Origin: Limnoperna fortunei
Taxonomy: Eukaryota; Mollusca; Bivalvia; Mytilida; Modiolidae
Direction: 5' to 3'
Assembly: GCA_944474755.1 (NCBI GenBank)
Contig: OX104117.1
Location: 75,430,926 to 75,494,925 of the forward strand
DNA: 64,000 nt
Part shown: positions 21,456 to 34,133 of the stretch, one piece after another
Layout: every line of letters begins with the position of its first letter
Position numbering within the stretch: position 1 is the stretch's first letter
Program-made: the position numbers and the translations under genes
The notes under the pieces: model-generated
What the model was told of the DNA's origin: nothing
The model's input: the letters and a program-made list of their open reading frames with translations, nothing else
Databases searched by the model: none

Positions 21456-24400
21456 GTAACAACTATCCTGTCTTCTTACTGAATTTTGACTAAAAGCGGA
21501 TATTACTAGTTACCGAATTTTATGATGTTATACATCTGGTTCCAGTCGTGAAGCAGTAGTCGCTTACTTTTCCAGAGCACCTGATATTATCTTCTGTTTT
21601 ATAGTGGTTCGTGTTACTCAATGTGTTGCTCATTGGGTTATGTGTCTGTTCTTAACTTATCGTTTTATGTTCACTTCCAGGTACATTCGAGTCTCTTTTC
21701 TTATCTGAAAATTGCGTTGTATGTGCTTTTTAAAATTATATTTTGAAAGTGTTATATGACAAACCCAAAACGTCCAAAAGGAGACCTGTCAACTTATATA
21801 ATATGGTTGGATATCGCCATCGTTTAACTTAATTTGCCTAATACAATAACTTTCTTTCTCGGTCACGGGAAATAAACTAGTAGTAGCGTCGGACTCAAAG
21901 AATTGTTTAGTCATTATTATTTCTTTCTAGTTGTTTAATCAGGCATGTGAATGATCGACATATTAAAAAATACAAGTAAAAGCAGTTAAATCAATATGAG
22001 AACTAATATCATATTCAATATGGGTTTATTAATAATTATTACCTAATAGTATAACAACTAGTTTCGTTTTTAATATTTTAATTTTTTATTATAAGTTAGT
22101 ATATGCCGAGCAATAGAACGATCATTCGACTGCCCGATACCAATCTATTGTCCCTTGACCTTTTGACCGTGATTTTAATTTATGAAAACATACTCTTGAA
22201 TCTTTATTTAGTAGCTCTTTGATAACTTTTCAAATGAGTTTACATATTTGAAAGACACTTATTATAATAAGCAGACGATAATACTTAAACAAGTGTAAAG
22301 TTAACAAGCATGTGTATAAAAGCTTTCATGATTTTAAGTTATAAACTACTTTTATGTTTATTTGCCTCAATACAGCAAAACATAATTTTATCTATTGATT
22401 GCCTAGACATTAAATAACCAAAGTTTAAACGTTATGTTTCTATTTGCCTGAGCCAGTGGCTCTGGCAATAGAACATTGGACTAATCTTAGTACATTGTGT
22501 ACCTCTGTAGAAGTAAACTGATCTATTGACTGCTTAGACATTAAATACTTGTATTGTATAGATGCATTATTTACAAATAAACAATATTCCGACGATTTAC
22601 TGTCGATAACTCGAACTATTATTGACGCCCTAGTGTTGAATTTTTTTAAACTCTACTTAATGATAAAGAATTATGACAATAAAAAAGGAAGTGTTATTTT
22701 TAACAAAATATATGTAGCATAAACTTTATACATGTGTCATTTAGTATTGCTAACTTGACGTTAAATAGTAACCAATGTAAATAAGTACAAATATTATAAA
22801 ACAGAGTCAATGTATTTATTTACATAATATTTCATGTTGATGGGAATAACATAAATCTTGTACTGCCCAAAGTTGGTGATATGGCCCGATCCGAAGACTC
22901 CATATCACGAACCTTTGGTTGTCAAAATTTTGTGAGATTGCTATTTGCAACATGAACCATTATGTGTATTGCATTGAAGAATCATGTATTCATTGATACA
23001 TGTTTTCGTGTATTTTTTTCTGTTTTTCTTCTTTTTGTCTTGTAAAAAAGGTATGCTTTTCTTTACATAGTATTTTTACTGTTTAATGTGTTGAATTTTT
23101 ACTAGCAAATCTACTGAAACAGAAAAGAAAACGGAAGAGAATATCCAAGGAGTATTTTTTTTTAATTTTTACTGAAACAAAACAACCAACTAACAACATA
23201 TAAACATTGCCTCATTTTTTACATTAACTTATTACTGGGGCTGAACATTTCTTTCTCTCAAAACTTTATCTACGTTTAGATCAGACAGCAGTATGTCATC
23301 TATTAAAAAGTTGATATCATTGTTACATTCTACTAGCTTTTGTGTTGCATAAACCAAGGCATCTTCCTATCTCTTTACCCCATCAGAACCCTCACTAAAG
23401 GTATAAAAGATTTTTGATAAAGTAGCAGTTTTTTCCTCTTCACCAAACTTGTATCTCTACAATAGCTTTCAGAACTTTAAATTGTTTTGTGTTTCGAAAC
23501 AGATTTTAAATCTCTGCATTCAAAGCCTGCTTAGGGATTGATTTGTTATGTTTTCGAAATATGAACAATTTTTTAAATAGAGGATTATGATGGAACCAAA
23601 CTCGGTCCGGTGTGTTGAAGTCATTCTCAGGTCATTGAAATAATGCGTCACATTGTGGGTAATGTGCTCAATGTATAGCTGGAACAATTTAACTGGATAA
23701 TTTTCAATTGAAGGACATTTTCAATTCTCCCTCCATTAACATCTTCTTAGTTTTGTATGTGAAACATATACCTGGATTTGACTTTCTCCAGACAGGACGA
23801 TAAGTATCTTGTCGGGTGTCTAATTTGAGGCAGGCACTGCTTACTTGTCCTGAGTGCACCCATGGTATTTATTGGTTTCGTGTTACTCACGTTTTTGTGT
23901 TTTGGGGTTTTTTTCTTTGTATATGTTTGTCGTTATCCGTATTTGTAATTGTCCCTTGACTTTCAGCTCTTGTTGCTCAGTCAGTTTCCTTTGCAATTTT
24001 TCTTATTTACTTTAAATCCTTTTTTCATTAAAAATTGTTATTCTACTTCCATCTGTTTGTAAAATACCGCGCCTACAACAGCCAAACATTATGTCTATAC
24101 AATCGTTATGCATAAACGTTGTGCTATTTGTTTCTCCAAGAATATTATGACTGGAGTTTTTGGACATGTAATTTGCTTTTTTGACAGGAGTATGAATTGC
24201 ATTTCCCTTTCCATTTCTTTTCACGTTATGACATGTAGCTAAGAACATTTCTTGACGTCTAATGAACTTAGATCCATCATTCAGCTGGAAACCTTTTCTA
24301 AATGGTGGTTCGTTTTAGTACCTGGACACCTTTTCTAAATGGTGGTTCGTTTTAGCACCCGTATAAACAAGCAATGAAATGCTGCATTATGTTTCTTTTC

Positions 24401-24960
24401 ATAACGATTTGATTATATATGATCATTAAGATCTAATTTCAATCAAAATTTCAATATATATTTTCAAACCAAATTTCTTCTTTATATTTTTTAAGCTTTT
24501 TGCACAACTGTTCTTGAGTAGATGTTTCATAAAGAGCTCTAGGCCCTTTTGTCAATTTGTTGTGAAATAAAGTAAATATAATATTGGACTAAAATGAGTC
24601 AATAAAGGGTTTTATAAGGGAGATTCTCCATGTTTGTTTTATTTAAACCATTTCTGGTGCAGAATCAAAATAAGACTGATAAATGTTTTTATCCAACTGT
24701 TTATTTCATCAAACTAGCTCTCTGCTTAGACACCCTTACGTTAAAATCGGTGTTTTTTCCTTTACTAAAGAAATAAAAAATTGTAAGTACCCATTTTCGC
24801 ATGTTTGATGGATTTCCTTGTTTTTACAGCATTTGTTACCGTTACGATTCCATGCTCCTGCATTAGATCACACCAGTCAAATGCCCAGTGTTTTTGCCGA
24901 AAGGTATTGATGTGTCAAACGCAAAACAAATCAGTTAGTCGTGTAACCACCACGCTTCCT
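21456..24960. other. Gene-poor AT-rich stretch with small palindromes
   Basis: No gene is supported. Notable items are an imperfect palindrome TTGCCTGAGCCAGTGGCTCT at 22445, a hairpin at 22867-22918 (CCAAAGTTGGTGATATGG against CCATATCACGAACCTTTGG), and a 38-bp tandem pair at about 24290-24360 (CCTTTTCTAAATGGTGGTTC). At 23226-23370 the minus strand reads a short coding-like stretch (DALVYATQKLVECNND...) ending in a stop, which I cannot place. Confidence 0.4.
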
Positions 24961-25440
24961 TTACAGTTCATTCACTCTGTTGACTAAGCGACGAAGTGTA
25001 GCATGTGGTAAATTCTGCCTTTCATTTTGAATGAACACGTAGTTCTTGGACATTTCGACGAGCAGGTGCTCTGTTTTTGATTTTACGCCCATTGATATCC
25101 CACAAATGTTAAATTTGATTCATATCGGGTGACATGGATGGGCATGGAAGATGCTCAATAGTTTCTCTTTCGATAACATCACGTACGATTGCAGCTCGGT
25201 GAGGTCTTGCGTTGTCATCCATAAAGTTGGGTCTGTAACCAAGTGCATGATTGTCAAAATGAGTCACAATAATAGCGTTGATGACGTTATTTCGATAATT
25301 CTGCCCTGTCATTGTCCCATCAACCACATGTTCATACGCGGGTATGTTAAGGCACTTTCGGTTGATTTTTTGAAACCAGTTCTTTCCCTTTACTGAAGCA
25401 ACGTCAATGGAGTCGCTTCCATGGCAGCGTTTAGCTGCGT
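24961..25440 (-). pseudogene. Tc1-like transposase fragment, C-terminal half
   Basis: The minus-strand frame VVDGTMTGQNYRNNVINAII, then FMDDNARPHRAAIVRDVIE and HLPCPSMSPDMNQI, is the C-terminal part of a Tc1-type DDE transposase; DNARPH holds the second catalytic Asp. The conserved PDLNPIEHLWD block then breaks at a stop (NQI*HLWD), with further matches NRAPARRNVQELR and NLPHATLRRLVNRVNEL to a stop at 24961. The final catalytic acidic residue region is damaged. The N-terminal half is absent. A dead copy of a cut-and-paste transposon. Confidence 0.8.
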
Positions 25441-27392
25441 CGATAATAATTTTGGTTTACTACGCGTATATGCAACATTAAATCGAATAAGTTTCTGTGT
25501 AGTACGATGTCTAACAGTGACAGAAAGCGTTAAACACATTTAATTTGTAGTAATATTAGGAGTATTATTAATGATACTGATTATTCTCGATCCGTTCTTG
25601 ATTGCCCATATTTGGAAAATCTCAATCGCGGAGAATCTTTAGAACGATACACGATTAAAAAACAGCACATGCTACCATAAAATACGACAGGGAAGCAGAT
25701 GATGTATAGTGGTAAGTTTTACTGTCATGCTTTAATTTGATACTTAGGGGTTGGTCAGATTTAAATGTGGCGATAGGTTAATTTAGACTTGCGGCCATGG
25801 ACGATGTCGTTGTCGACAAGTCATGTATTCGTTTTTTATAATTGTGTATATAAATATATGTACCTGTATAATGTGTCTTTTAAATGCAAATGGAAAAAAA
25901 CTACTTTACTTTATTGTACTCAACTCAGACAATGCTAGTGACATTATAATGTACCCCCCCCCCCAATTTACAAACCCTTATAGTTACATGTTTCATATTC
26001 ATAAATATTAATATTGAAATTATAACTGATCAGCATCATAATTCCAAAGACTAACCTGGCTTAGGGATAATTTACCACCCCCCCCCCCCCTTTCCAAATT
26101 TGCACCACATGTTTCCCCACAACTGGAAAACACCAAATTACAAGAAAATTAGGTTAACAAAATAACCAAACCAATTTTGTTTTCATTTAAGTGTTACATA
26201 ATATTTTCAAATAATTTGAACGATGTTGGGTTCAGTTAATATATTGATACTTAAATACTAAAATTTCCTATTGATCTTTAGTTTGTTAAAATAGTCTGCT
26301 TATGGCTAGGATGTACATTGTAAAGGTAATTTTGAATAGGTGTTTTAAAAAGTTAAGTCGTCAATGTACATGATGTGCCCCAATGTGGACCCTTTTTAAA
26401 GTTATGTTTCTCAGTGTTACAATAAACGAGCAGTTTCGTGTTATAATAATGTAATAAATAACCAATGGTACAAAAAATGTTGTTAACTAACGTTATGTTT
26501 ACATTTAGGTCTAACATTTTTTCAGAATATACTAGTACTTGCTGGTACCCTAAACTTAATTGACACCACTGACACTTGTGAACTAGAAACCTTTATGACA
26601 CTATGGTTTTTTTTCTATTATAACTTTACAAAAAGACAAATGCTTCTGGATTGTGCTATTTAAATCAATATTTTCATACCATGTGATAATTTCTGTGAAT
26701 TCAGGACCACATACAATTTTTCAACAATATACTTTATATTGCATTCCTTCACAAAAAGCTGTACATTCTTATAAAGACGTGCATCTCTCTAGTCTCTTAG
26801 GCGTGTGCAAAAAAAAATAATATATATTTTTCAATATGAAAGTTTGATGCAGTTTGATTCTTAAAACAATAAAACTTTATATTTATGTATTAAAGCCATA
26901 CGCGTACACATGTTATTTTTTAATTTTTTGCAGGTCTACTATGTTCACTACCACCACAACATACTTTAAGTTCAAGTAAAGGCTTAAGCTGTATTACAGG
27001 AATAAAATATGGAGAACCAGTTGTAGTTACTAAATAATATAGTAAATAAAGTAATTTTTCCTCCTGCTTTGTCCAAATGCATAAAAGTAAAAAGGCAAAT
27101 TAATAGAGGTTAGGAAAAATTATGTTTTAAAGGTCAAAGTAATTCTTTCATATTAAGCTTACTTTTCCACTATCTTATTCTTGGTATTGAAGAATTGCAT
27201 TTTATTGTAAATTTAAAAAAAAACAAGTAAATATACATATTATATGTTTAATTGAGGATTCCCAAGACATACTGTGTATTGAACTTGTCCCAGGTTTCCA
27301 TTCAGTTGACAGAAGTTTGTTTTAAACCCATTCTGCCTATACTTTACTAGTTTAATCATACTTGCTTTATTCACATATTTCTGTTTCTTATT
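25441..27392. other. No gene seen; homopolymer C runs
   Basis: AT-rich stretch with C runs at about 25953-25963 and 26078-26090. No coding or RNA feature recognised. Confidence 0.4.
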
Positions 27393-28261
27393 ATACCCTC
27401 CGCTTGAAAAGCGGGGGGTATCTGGTGATCATGGTGTCCTTCCGTCCGTCCGTCCGTCCGTTACACTTTCTCTTATTTGCAACTCCTCCTACACCACTGA
27501 ATGAAATTTGATGAAACTTACACAGAACCCTTGTCACATAGTGCCATTGTGCAGGAGATATTTAGCATTTTGATCGGAATAATATTTGGGGTTTCCCATA
27601 AAAAAATGGACTTTGTCATTGACCTAAGAGGATACCCATCTCTTATGTGCAACTCCTCCTACACCACTGAATGGAATTTGATGAAACTTATATAGAATCC
27701 GTGTCACATAGTGCCATTGTGCAGGAAATGTTTTGCATTTTGATCGGAATCATATTTGGGGTTTCTCATAGAAAAACATGGACTATGTCATTGACCTACC
27801 GGGATACCCATCTCTTTGGCAACTTCCCCTACACCACTGAATGGAATTTGATGAAACTTACGCAGAATCCTTGTTAACATAGTGCCATTGTGCTGGAGAT
27901 ATTTAACATTTTGATCGGAATGATATTTGGGGTTTCCCATAGAATAACATGGACATTGTCATTGACATCAGGGGATACCTATCTCTTATGTGCAACTCCT
28001 CCTACACCACTGAATGGAATTTGATGAAACTTAAACAGAATCCGTCTCACATAGCGCCATTGTGCACCTGATATTTAACATTTTGATCGGAATGATATTT
28101 GGGTTTTCCCACAGAAAAAAATGGATATTGCTATTCTTTGAGGTGGGGGAGGGATGGGGGTTCCCATGTTTTATCTGCAACTCTTTCTACACTTAATTAA
28201 GTTTCAAGTTCATAAGTAAGAACACGTGCTTTTTTGAAAAAAATCATGAAGCGGGGGGTAT
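27393..28261. mobile_element. Non-autonomous element with ATACCC(T/C)CCGCTT ends and 170-bp core repeats
   Basis: The left end is ATACCCTCCGCTTGAAAAGC at 27393, itself a short hairpin (CCGCTT...AAGCGG). The right end is AAGCGGGGGGTAT at 28249-28261, so the ends are inverted. Inside is a (CCGT)n run at 27446-27465, then four copies of a 170-173 bp unit (GCAACTCCTCCTACACCACT at 27479, 27649, 27819 and 27992, the third mutated). The open frames across it only reflect the repeat. Non-coding. Confidence 0.75.
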
Positions 28262-29080
28262 CAATGGTAAGCATTGCTCACAGTTTTTATTGCTCTAGTT
28301 TATCTTAATAATGGTGTGGCGATTCACAAAAATGGCATTTATTGTCTGTTTGCATGACTCGTGCATGGGGCATTTACATTTGTACAGCAAACTTTAAAGT
28401 GCTTTAATTTCTTCCCTCCCAATAAAAAGACTAGCTGTGTGCAGGGATTTCAGAGTGGACAGGTACAGCAATTACTGCTCTACCCATAGCACCTCCATAT
28501 TGTTCAGGTTAAAATCTGGTAAAAAATTTATATAGTTAAAAATGCTATTCAATTTCACATTAAAACTTCTCTGTAATATATATATTTATCCCCGTATCGG
28601 CATTATTCCTGGAATTTGATTGGTCAGTTAAACGTCTTTACAAAACCAATATACCCGGCTCGTTGCTAAGTCATATACCCGGGTGGTGCTAAGCGTTAGT
28701 TGCACAAAAGTACTTAGGATGCGTTTATATTATAAATGGTAATCGGTTTGTGTCATATATAGGATGATCAAATCTTTAGCAAAAGGTCCAAATGTTTTTT
28801 TTATTTTTAACAGAAAAAGAAACAAAAGATATGCAGTTTTACAAACAACGACAAATTTATTTCTTAAACATCTGTTTGAATCCAACAAAAATGTTCTTTT
28901 TCGGGAACTGTAGGGTTCTACCAAAGGTAGTACCCTACACCTTATAAAAAAGTCTCATTTTTATCAAATTTCAATCAAACTTCCTTTGATAATGATGAAA
29001 ACGTCACTTTAACGTCCGCCACTGCGTTGACAAAGTACCTAAAAATGCATTATTTCAAAATAGTACCGGGAAAAAAATTC
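28262..29080. other. No gene seen
   Basis: Contains GTTGCTAAGTCATATACCCG-type repeat text near 28660 that is common in mussel intergenic DNA. No coding feature recognised. Confidence 0.35.
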
Positions 29081-29220
29081 GTTATACACGTTCATATCCG
29101 TAGATATGGAGATTTGAACACCTTCAGCACCCCTGTACACCCTTCGGCTTCGCCTCAGGGCGTACTTGGGGCACTTCAGGTGTTAAAATCTCCATATCTA
29201 CGGATATGAACGTATATAAC
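29081..29220. repeat. Foldback hairpin element with GC-rich apex
   Basis: Arms at 29081-29122 and 29179-29220 are near-perfect inverted copies (GTTATACACGTTCATATCCG... against ...CGGATATGAACGTATATAAC). The apex is GC-rich (CACCCTTCGGCTTCGCCTC). The two arms also pair through AGATATGGAGATTT and AAATCTCCATATCT. Confidence 0.8.
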
Positions 29221-29614
29221 TTATAATATATATTGTTTTAAGATTTATATTAATTAAAAGTATTTATCACTTATTATTGTTCTGGTTATTTTTCAGGGAC
29301 GATGTTTCAAACCTTTGGTTGAATACACAGGCTTGAACAGAGATGACAGCTGTAAACTATGTTTAAAAACATTTAACTAATGTGGTGAAAATCAGCTGTA
29401 AATTTATTCACTAATGTTAATAATCACTGCTGAATTGTATATGTGTATATTTGAGAAAAGAACCATTCGCACATTTTTGTACTTGAAGTAGCTTATTCTC
29501 TTCCTGGATATTGTGCATAATTAAGCTTACACTGATTAGCGCAACCTTAATAGCAGTTAGAAACCTATATTAATACTACTAGGTAAACAACAGTTTTGAA
29601 CAATAAATTGATTG

Positions 29615-30085
29615 ATTGATTGGATGTCTGCTTTACGTCCAGCGAGCAGTATTTCAGCTATATTCAGGACGGGAACAAGTTAACAAACAATAAATCAACG
29701 GAAAATGGGGTGGGATGGGTCACAGGGAATGCAATTTTGACTGCCATTGGACAGTATGAGTTTTGGGTAAGGGCAGACAATTTAACCTTTTGTAGTGGCT
29801 ACAATGAGCCTACTCTTTTTCAAAATCTACAAAAGGGATCTTTATCGTGTGAGGAGCGTGGCACTCTCCAAACACGTTACCCACTGTGGTCCGCGGTCAG
29901 GCTTTCCGTAGTATGATCTGACAACCCCCTACGAAAGGGTCTCCCCTATCCGCCACACGGGGACGCGCTGGGCTGCTCTGTGGGTCGAGCACTGGGAACC
30001 CTCCCAGTATGGTCCCAGTTGAACTATAGAACATATTCAGTCCTGCAAGGACCTCCGTCATCTGAGTTTTGTTTAAATTTAGTGT
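29615..30085 (-). repeat. Dispersed ~450-bp retroelement copy with AATC tail
   Basis: On the plus strand it begins TTGATTGATTGATTGGATGT (the tail read backwards) and CCAGCGAGCAGTATTTCAGC, then GTAGTGGCTACAATGAGCC, GCGTGGCACTCTCCAAACAC and GGGAACCCTCCCAGTATGGT. Copies lie at 21020-21455 (+) and 62395-62720. No open reading frame of note. Confidence 0.65.
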
Positions 30086-30088
30086 ATA

Positions 30089-30240
30089 ACACCACACTTT
30101 CAGCAATTTTCCAGCTATAACATGCTGCCAGTTTTTATTTTAAGAGTACCTGATGAAAACCCCAACCTTACAGCAAGGAAACTGGCAATACTTGTTAATT
30201 CAAGTTGCGAGTTGAGCACACCATGCCTGCATTAAAACTA
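30089..30240 (-). repeat. Truncated SINE
   Basis: AACACCACACTTTCAGCAAT, CCAGTTTTTATTTTAAGAGT and GGAAACTGGCAATACTTGTT match the reverse strand of the SINE tail and body. The tRNA-like head is missing. Confidence 0.65.
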
Positions 30241-30654
30241 TAACCTTAGTAATTGAAAGGCACATGATCAATGTATTAGACAACTAGCTTACATAACTAC
30301 TCTGCTGTTTAGTACCCATCTGAGTTTATAAACCAGTATGTCAAATACTAGAAGCTCAATCTTCAAATTAGGATAAAGTGTCCAAATGAGTAACTGCTAT
30401 TGAAATTCAGCAAGGAGCACAATACAGCCTACCACTAACTTACAAGGAAGACGAGGGCGTGGGCTATTTTGTTACAGAACTTTAACTTTCCTATTAGGAA
30501 AATATTTGTTAGAAGGATCAGAAACAAAATATTGGTTACAATCTTTTTTTTTTTTGGTGCAGATTAACAACATACTCAATTTTAATCAACACAAAAAGAA
30601 ATGAACATCTATACAGAAAAATCGCATGGAAACTAACCAAAAATGTTTTTGTTT

Positions 30655-30895
30655 GTATGATGTTTAAGGCCACTTTTAGCAATTTTTCAGCTATGTCATG
30701 GCGTTCAGTTTTTATTGGGGGAGGAAGCCGGAGAGAACCCCCAACCTTCTGTAGGAAAACTGGCAATCCTTGTCAATTAAGATTGGAGTCGAGTACACCC
30801 TGCCCACAGTGAGACTCGAACCCGCAACCTCAGTGTTGACAGACCACGTGATTAATAGTAGACGAACTACCTTAACCACTCGGCTCCTGAGGTCC
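30655..30895 (-). repeat. Near-full-length SINE
   Basis: Reverse orientation: the tail (TATGATGTTTAAGGCCAC) is at the left and the head (CGAACTACCTTAACCACTCG GCTCC) at the right, with the B box as GAGACTCGAACCCGCAACC. A short AAAATG-type duplication may flank it but is too short to be sure. Confidence 0.8.
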
Positions 30896-32142
30896 CTTTA
30901 AAATGAGCGCTAAAATTAAGGGATGATTACAAATCTCCATTCAGACAAACTTGTAAAACAAAAAACACCAAAAACTTGATTAAGTGGAAGCCAATAAAAA
31001 CCAAGGGTGCACGGGACGCGCGAACTGTTCAATGGATATACATATTTTCCTAAATAAAAATATATCTATTCCTGTATGTTTTATATACATCTAAAAATAT
31101 ATTACATGAAGTACATGTACATATATTACGTTTGTTCCCACTGAAATCCTGTCGGATGTCGAATATTCCGTTAAATCGAATGTCGTTGTAATGAGGGTTC
31201 ATTGTATATCGGTGGAGCATGAAGTATTGCTATGGTCTCCATCATTGATTGAATCTTCCATCCCCAGCTGAGGCAACATTTCATGGTCTACTGTTACAGT
31301 ATAGTATTACCTCGTTCTTAATTGAGATCTTCAATATCTTTCTTTTTATTTTTAGGCTTGGTAGCCTTTCTGATACTTTTAGTATTCGTGCAAATAAAGT
31401 CACATTTTTTGTCCATATTCTATTTTGCCACGATAATTTGCAATATCTCCCATTTAGACCTGTTTTGCTGTGTGAATTTGACAAAGGTCACAGGGAACAA
31501 ACGAAAGTGCTTTACCCCCCCCCCCCCCTTTTATAGGTCATTATGCATTGCAATGTGTTCATTTCAATGATTGTATTGTGAACACCTTATAAAGCGGTTT
31601 AATTTACTTTATATATAAAAAATAGAATCAAAGTAAGACACGTTACATTTGAAGATGGAAACGTTTGACTTGTATGTTCGTGCTGTCCAAACATGTTCAT
31701 AGTCGTCTCTCCTGGTACTTAATCATGCAAACGTTTGTAAGCAATGACCTTCATTTTGCTCATTGTAGACGTCAACTTACTTTTGTCAGCCCTGCCTTTT
31801 TTATCGTACTAATTAACACTTGTTATGTATCATTCTTTTTGGAAAATCAGCAAGAATCGTTTTTTAAAGGGCGATAAATCCTTGCATGTATCATCTATAC
31901 AGTGCTATTTGCTCAAGAATGTCAGAAATGCATGCATTTGTTGCATCGTCAATAGTTTTTCATGGATTTAATTATTTTCCAGCAACCTGCATGACTATCG
32001 CCTGTTAATGCATACAATAAGATACAATTATGAATGTATTGGTAAAATGTCATGTTACAAAAATGACATTAAAAGATAGGGCCAACGCGAAATATAAAAT
32101 TTGTAGTTATAAATAAAAATGGTCATGTGATCATCAAAGGGC
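30896..32142. other. No gene seen
   Basis: Contains a C run at 31517-31530. The short open frames are unrecognised. Confidence 0.35.
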
Positions 32143-32650
32143 CATTGCCCCGTGCGGGATCCGGGTGGCTAAAAGAATAGACCGCAGTCGCGCTAGCTTG
32201 TCGTAAAAGGCGACTAAATAGCGCCCAGTACCCTGACCGGCGTGTCAGGTCGGTTTGCCTAAAGACCGACTGGGATGTGTGCCCCAGGTGGTTGAATGGG
32301 GTGCCCCTGGCAAGCTGGGGTTGTACGGAAAACCTGACCGCAAACCATATTAGTGCACCGTGTTGGGAAAAATGCCACGTTCCACGCACGTTAAAGAACG
32401 CTGCTGTAGTATTCGCTATGAGTAAGGATTTCGATCCCGCTACAGGAGGCTAAATTGCCCGACCCTATCCATCCTCCCATTTGCCAGTGGCAATCTAAAA
32501 TCCGTTACCCCTATTTTTCCTTGTGTCCCATCCCATTTTCATTCATCATCATTTCATGTTCACTTTATCATCCATTTCATGTTCATCGCCTGAATATAGC
32601 TGAAATATTGCTGCTCGGGCGTTAAACACCATTAATCAATCAATCAATCA
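32143..32650 (+). mobile_element. ~508-bp non-autonomous retroelement with (AATC)n tail and target duplication
   Basis: A GC-rich body (CCGTGCGGGATCCGGGTGGC..., GTGTGCCCCAGGTGGTTGAA...) ends in ATATAGCTGAAATATTGCTG and CGGGCGTTAAACACCATTAATC with an AATC-type tail. ATCAAAGGGC occurs just before it (32133-32142) and just after it (32651-32660), a clean target-site duplication, although the ATC part may merge with the tail. It has no long open frame, so it needed a LINE to move. Confidence 0.8.
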
Positions 32651-32822
32651 ATCAAAGGGCAATTCGTTGAAAGTGAAAGTAAAGATAATGCTATTAGAAG
32701 TATCCCCCTTTAACATGTTATAGTAAAAATTGAGAATATATTTGTTGTTTTACTGTTTTCTGCCACGAAAGATTGATGAATTTAATGCTCGTATTTCTTA
32801 CATATTTCTTAAATACGCCTTA

Positions 32823-33285
32823 ACATACCCGCGCATCAATATGACAAAGAAGGAATCTACTTACGTCGGTCCAGTGTACTCGTCACCAGCTTCGAATATT
32901 CCAATGGCAGTGCCCAATCGAAACGTGCTTGGCGATGTCCCTGTGTCAACAGTGGACGTGTGAAGGGACGACGAGCCCTGAACCTTGCATTGTTTAGGCG
33001 CCTGTTTATTGTTCGAACGGCGACTTTGGTTGCAATATTCCAATCGTCGCGAAGATGTTTTGTAGTGGCAACGAGTGCTCTATTCTCCCGTTCAGATGTT
33101 TTTGATAGTCGACCTGACCTAGGACGTTCCTGGATAGTTTCATCATCTCGATGACGTTTCAGTAGCCGGGATACAATACTAAAGTGAATGCCAAAGTGTG
33201 GTGATATTTGACGCAAGCGCTGTTCCCTTTTACGCATTTCAACGATTTTCCACTTCTCAGCGTCACTTAATTTCTGTCTAGGCAT
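32823..33285 (-). pseudogene. Tc1-like transposase fragment, N-terminal half
   Basis: Starts MPRQKLSDAEKWKIVEMR at 33285. The first helix-turn-helix region is followed by a second DNA-binding region and the linker RPRSGRLSKTSERENRALV, as in Tc1 transposases, then RRPFTRPLLTQGHRQARFDW. After that the catalytic part continues in a different frame as HWNIRSW, a stop, then VHWTDVSRFLLCHIDARV, where TD is the first catalytic Asp context. The match ends near 32823. One frameshift, stops and a missing C-terminal half make it a dead copy. The copy at 25.0 kb holds the other half of the same kind of transposase. Confidence 0.82.
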
Positions 33286-34004
33286 TGTAAAAATGTAAAG
33301 ATGAAGTCGAAAAAGACCAGGAGATGAAAACTAAATTGTTAATGAAAACACGGCTTTTAGGCGTGCTCGACTACCATATGAAAAACTGCTATTTCAAGAT
33401 TTACCTGAGGTTGTAATTAAAGAAACTTTCCGGTGTTCGCATGATGGTTTTAGTACATAAATAACACAAAGTTAATATTCATTAGGATTTGTGAAATTAT
33501 AAAAGAAATGTGTAGGTTTCGCTTAACTTATGGTGAGGTGTATAGATTCCAACTAGCATAATCAGTCCGAATGACTCTCCAACACTTTAAATTGTTAAAT
33601 AATGTAAAGTCTTTGCACAAAGTTTTTCATTCATAACTAACCCCTTTAAAATGGAAAATTTAATGAACCAACAGTGACTTTTAGAAATGCCTCTTTTGCA
33701 GTTATATCATTTACCGGCATACTGCTATAAAATTGATACCAAAGTAATACTGCTATTAAATTGATACCAAAGTAATTTCGATATTTCAACAAATAAAACT
33801 TAATAGCACTGAATCTTACATTCAATACTTAAATGATAATATAATTTAAAGTCTAACAAAATTAACAATGAACTAAATAAATACTAAACGTTCTCACTTT
33901 CTTGCATTTTATCGTTTTAATTTTTGTAATTCTTCTGCCTAAACCCAACATGTTGACAGTAGAGAAGGTTGGTAGTGACTGCATATAAGCTAATGTTTAC
34001 TAAC
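33286..34004. other. No gene seen
   Basis: A 30-bp tandem pair (TACTGCTATAAAATTGATAC) lies near 33720-33775. Otherwise AT-rich and featureless. Confidence 0.35.
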
Positions 34005-34133
34005 CACAGCAATCGGGCGATTCATCTAGTCCGTCTGTGCAATCTTTGCGTCCATCACAAACTGATTCGTCTTTCAGATAACGGATTATAGCATCCTGTT
34101 TGCAGTTAATGCCATTGCCGAAACGAATGCAGC
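34005..34133 (-). CDS. Isolated LDL-receptor class A (LDLa) exon
   Basis: On the minus strand TTTTTACAG precedes and GTTAGT follows a 129-bp open exon in phase 1-1, the usual phase of shuffled extracellular modules. It encodes CIRFGNGINC, then ESVCDGRKDCTDGLDESPDC, which is the LDLa calcium-cage signature (CDGRKDCxDGxDExxxC). Such modules bind ligands or calcium in secreted or membrane receptors. No companion exon was recognised within several kb on either side, so the parent gene is unknown. It could be a long-intron gene or an orphan exon. Its relation to the minus-strand receptor gene at 16-20 kb is not shown. Confidence 0.72.

Noticed and set aside
23226..23370. Minus-strand coding-like stretch (DALVYATQKLVECNND...)
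   Set aside because: A stop lies just upstream, the proposed acceptor lacks a pyrimidine tract and the family is unknown; too short to call a gene.
27501..27877. Two open frames with shared FDETY...SHSAIVQE phrases
   Set aside because: They are the 170-bp core repeats of a non-coding element.
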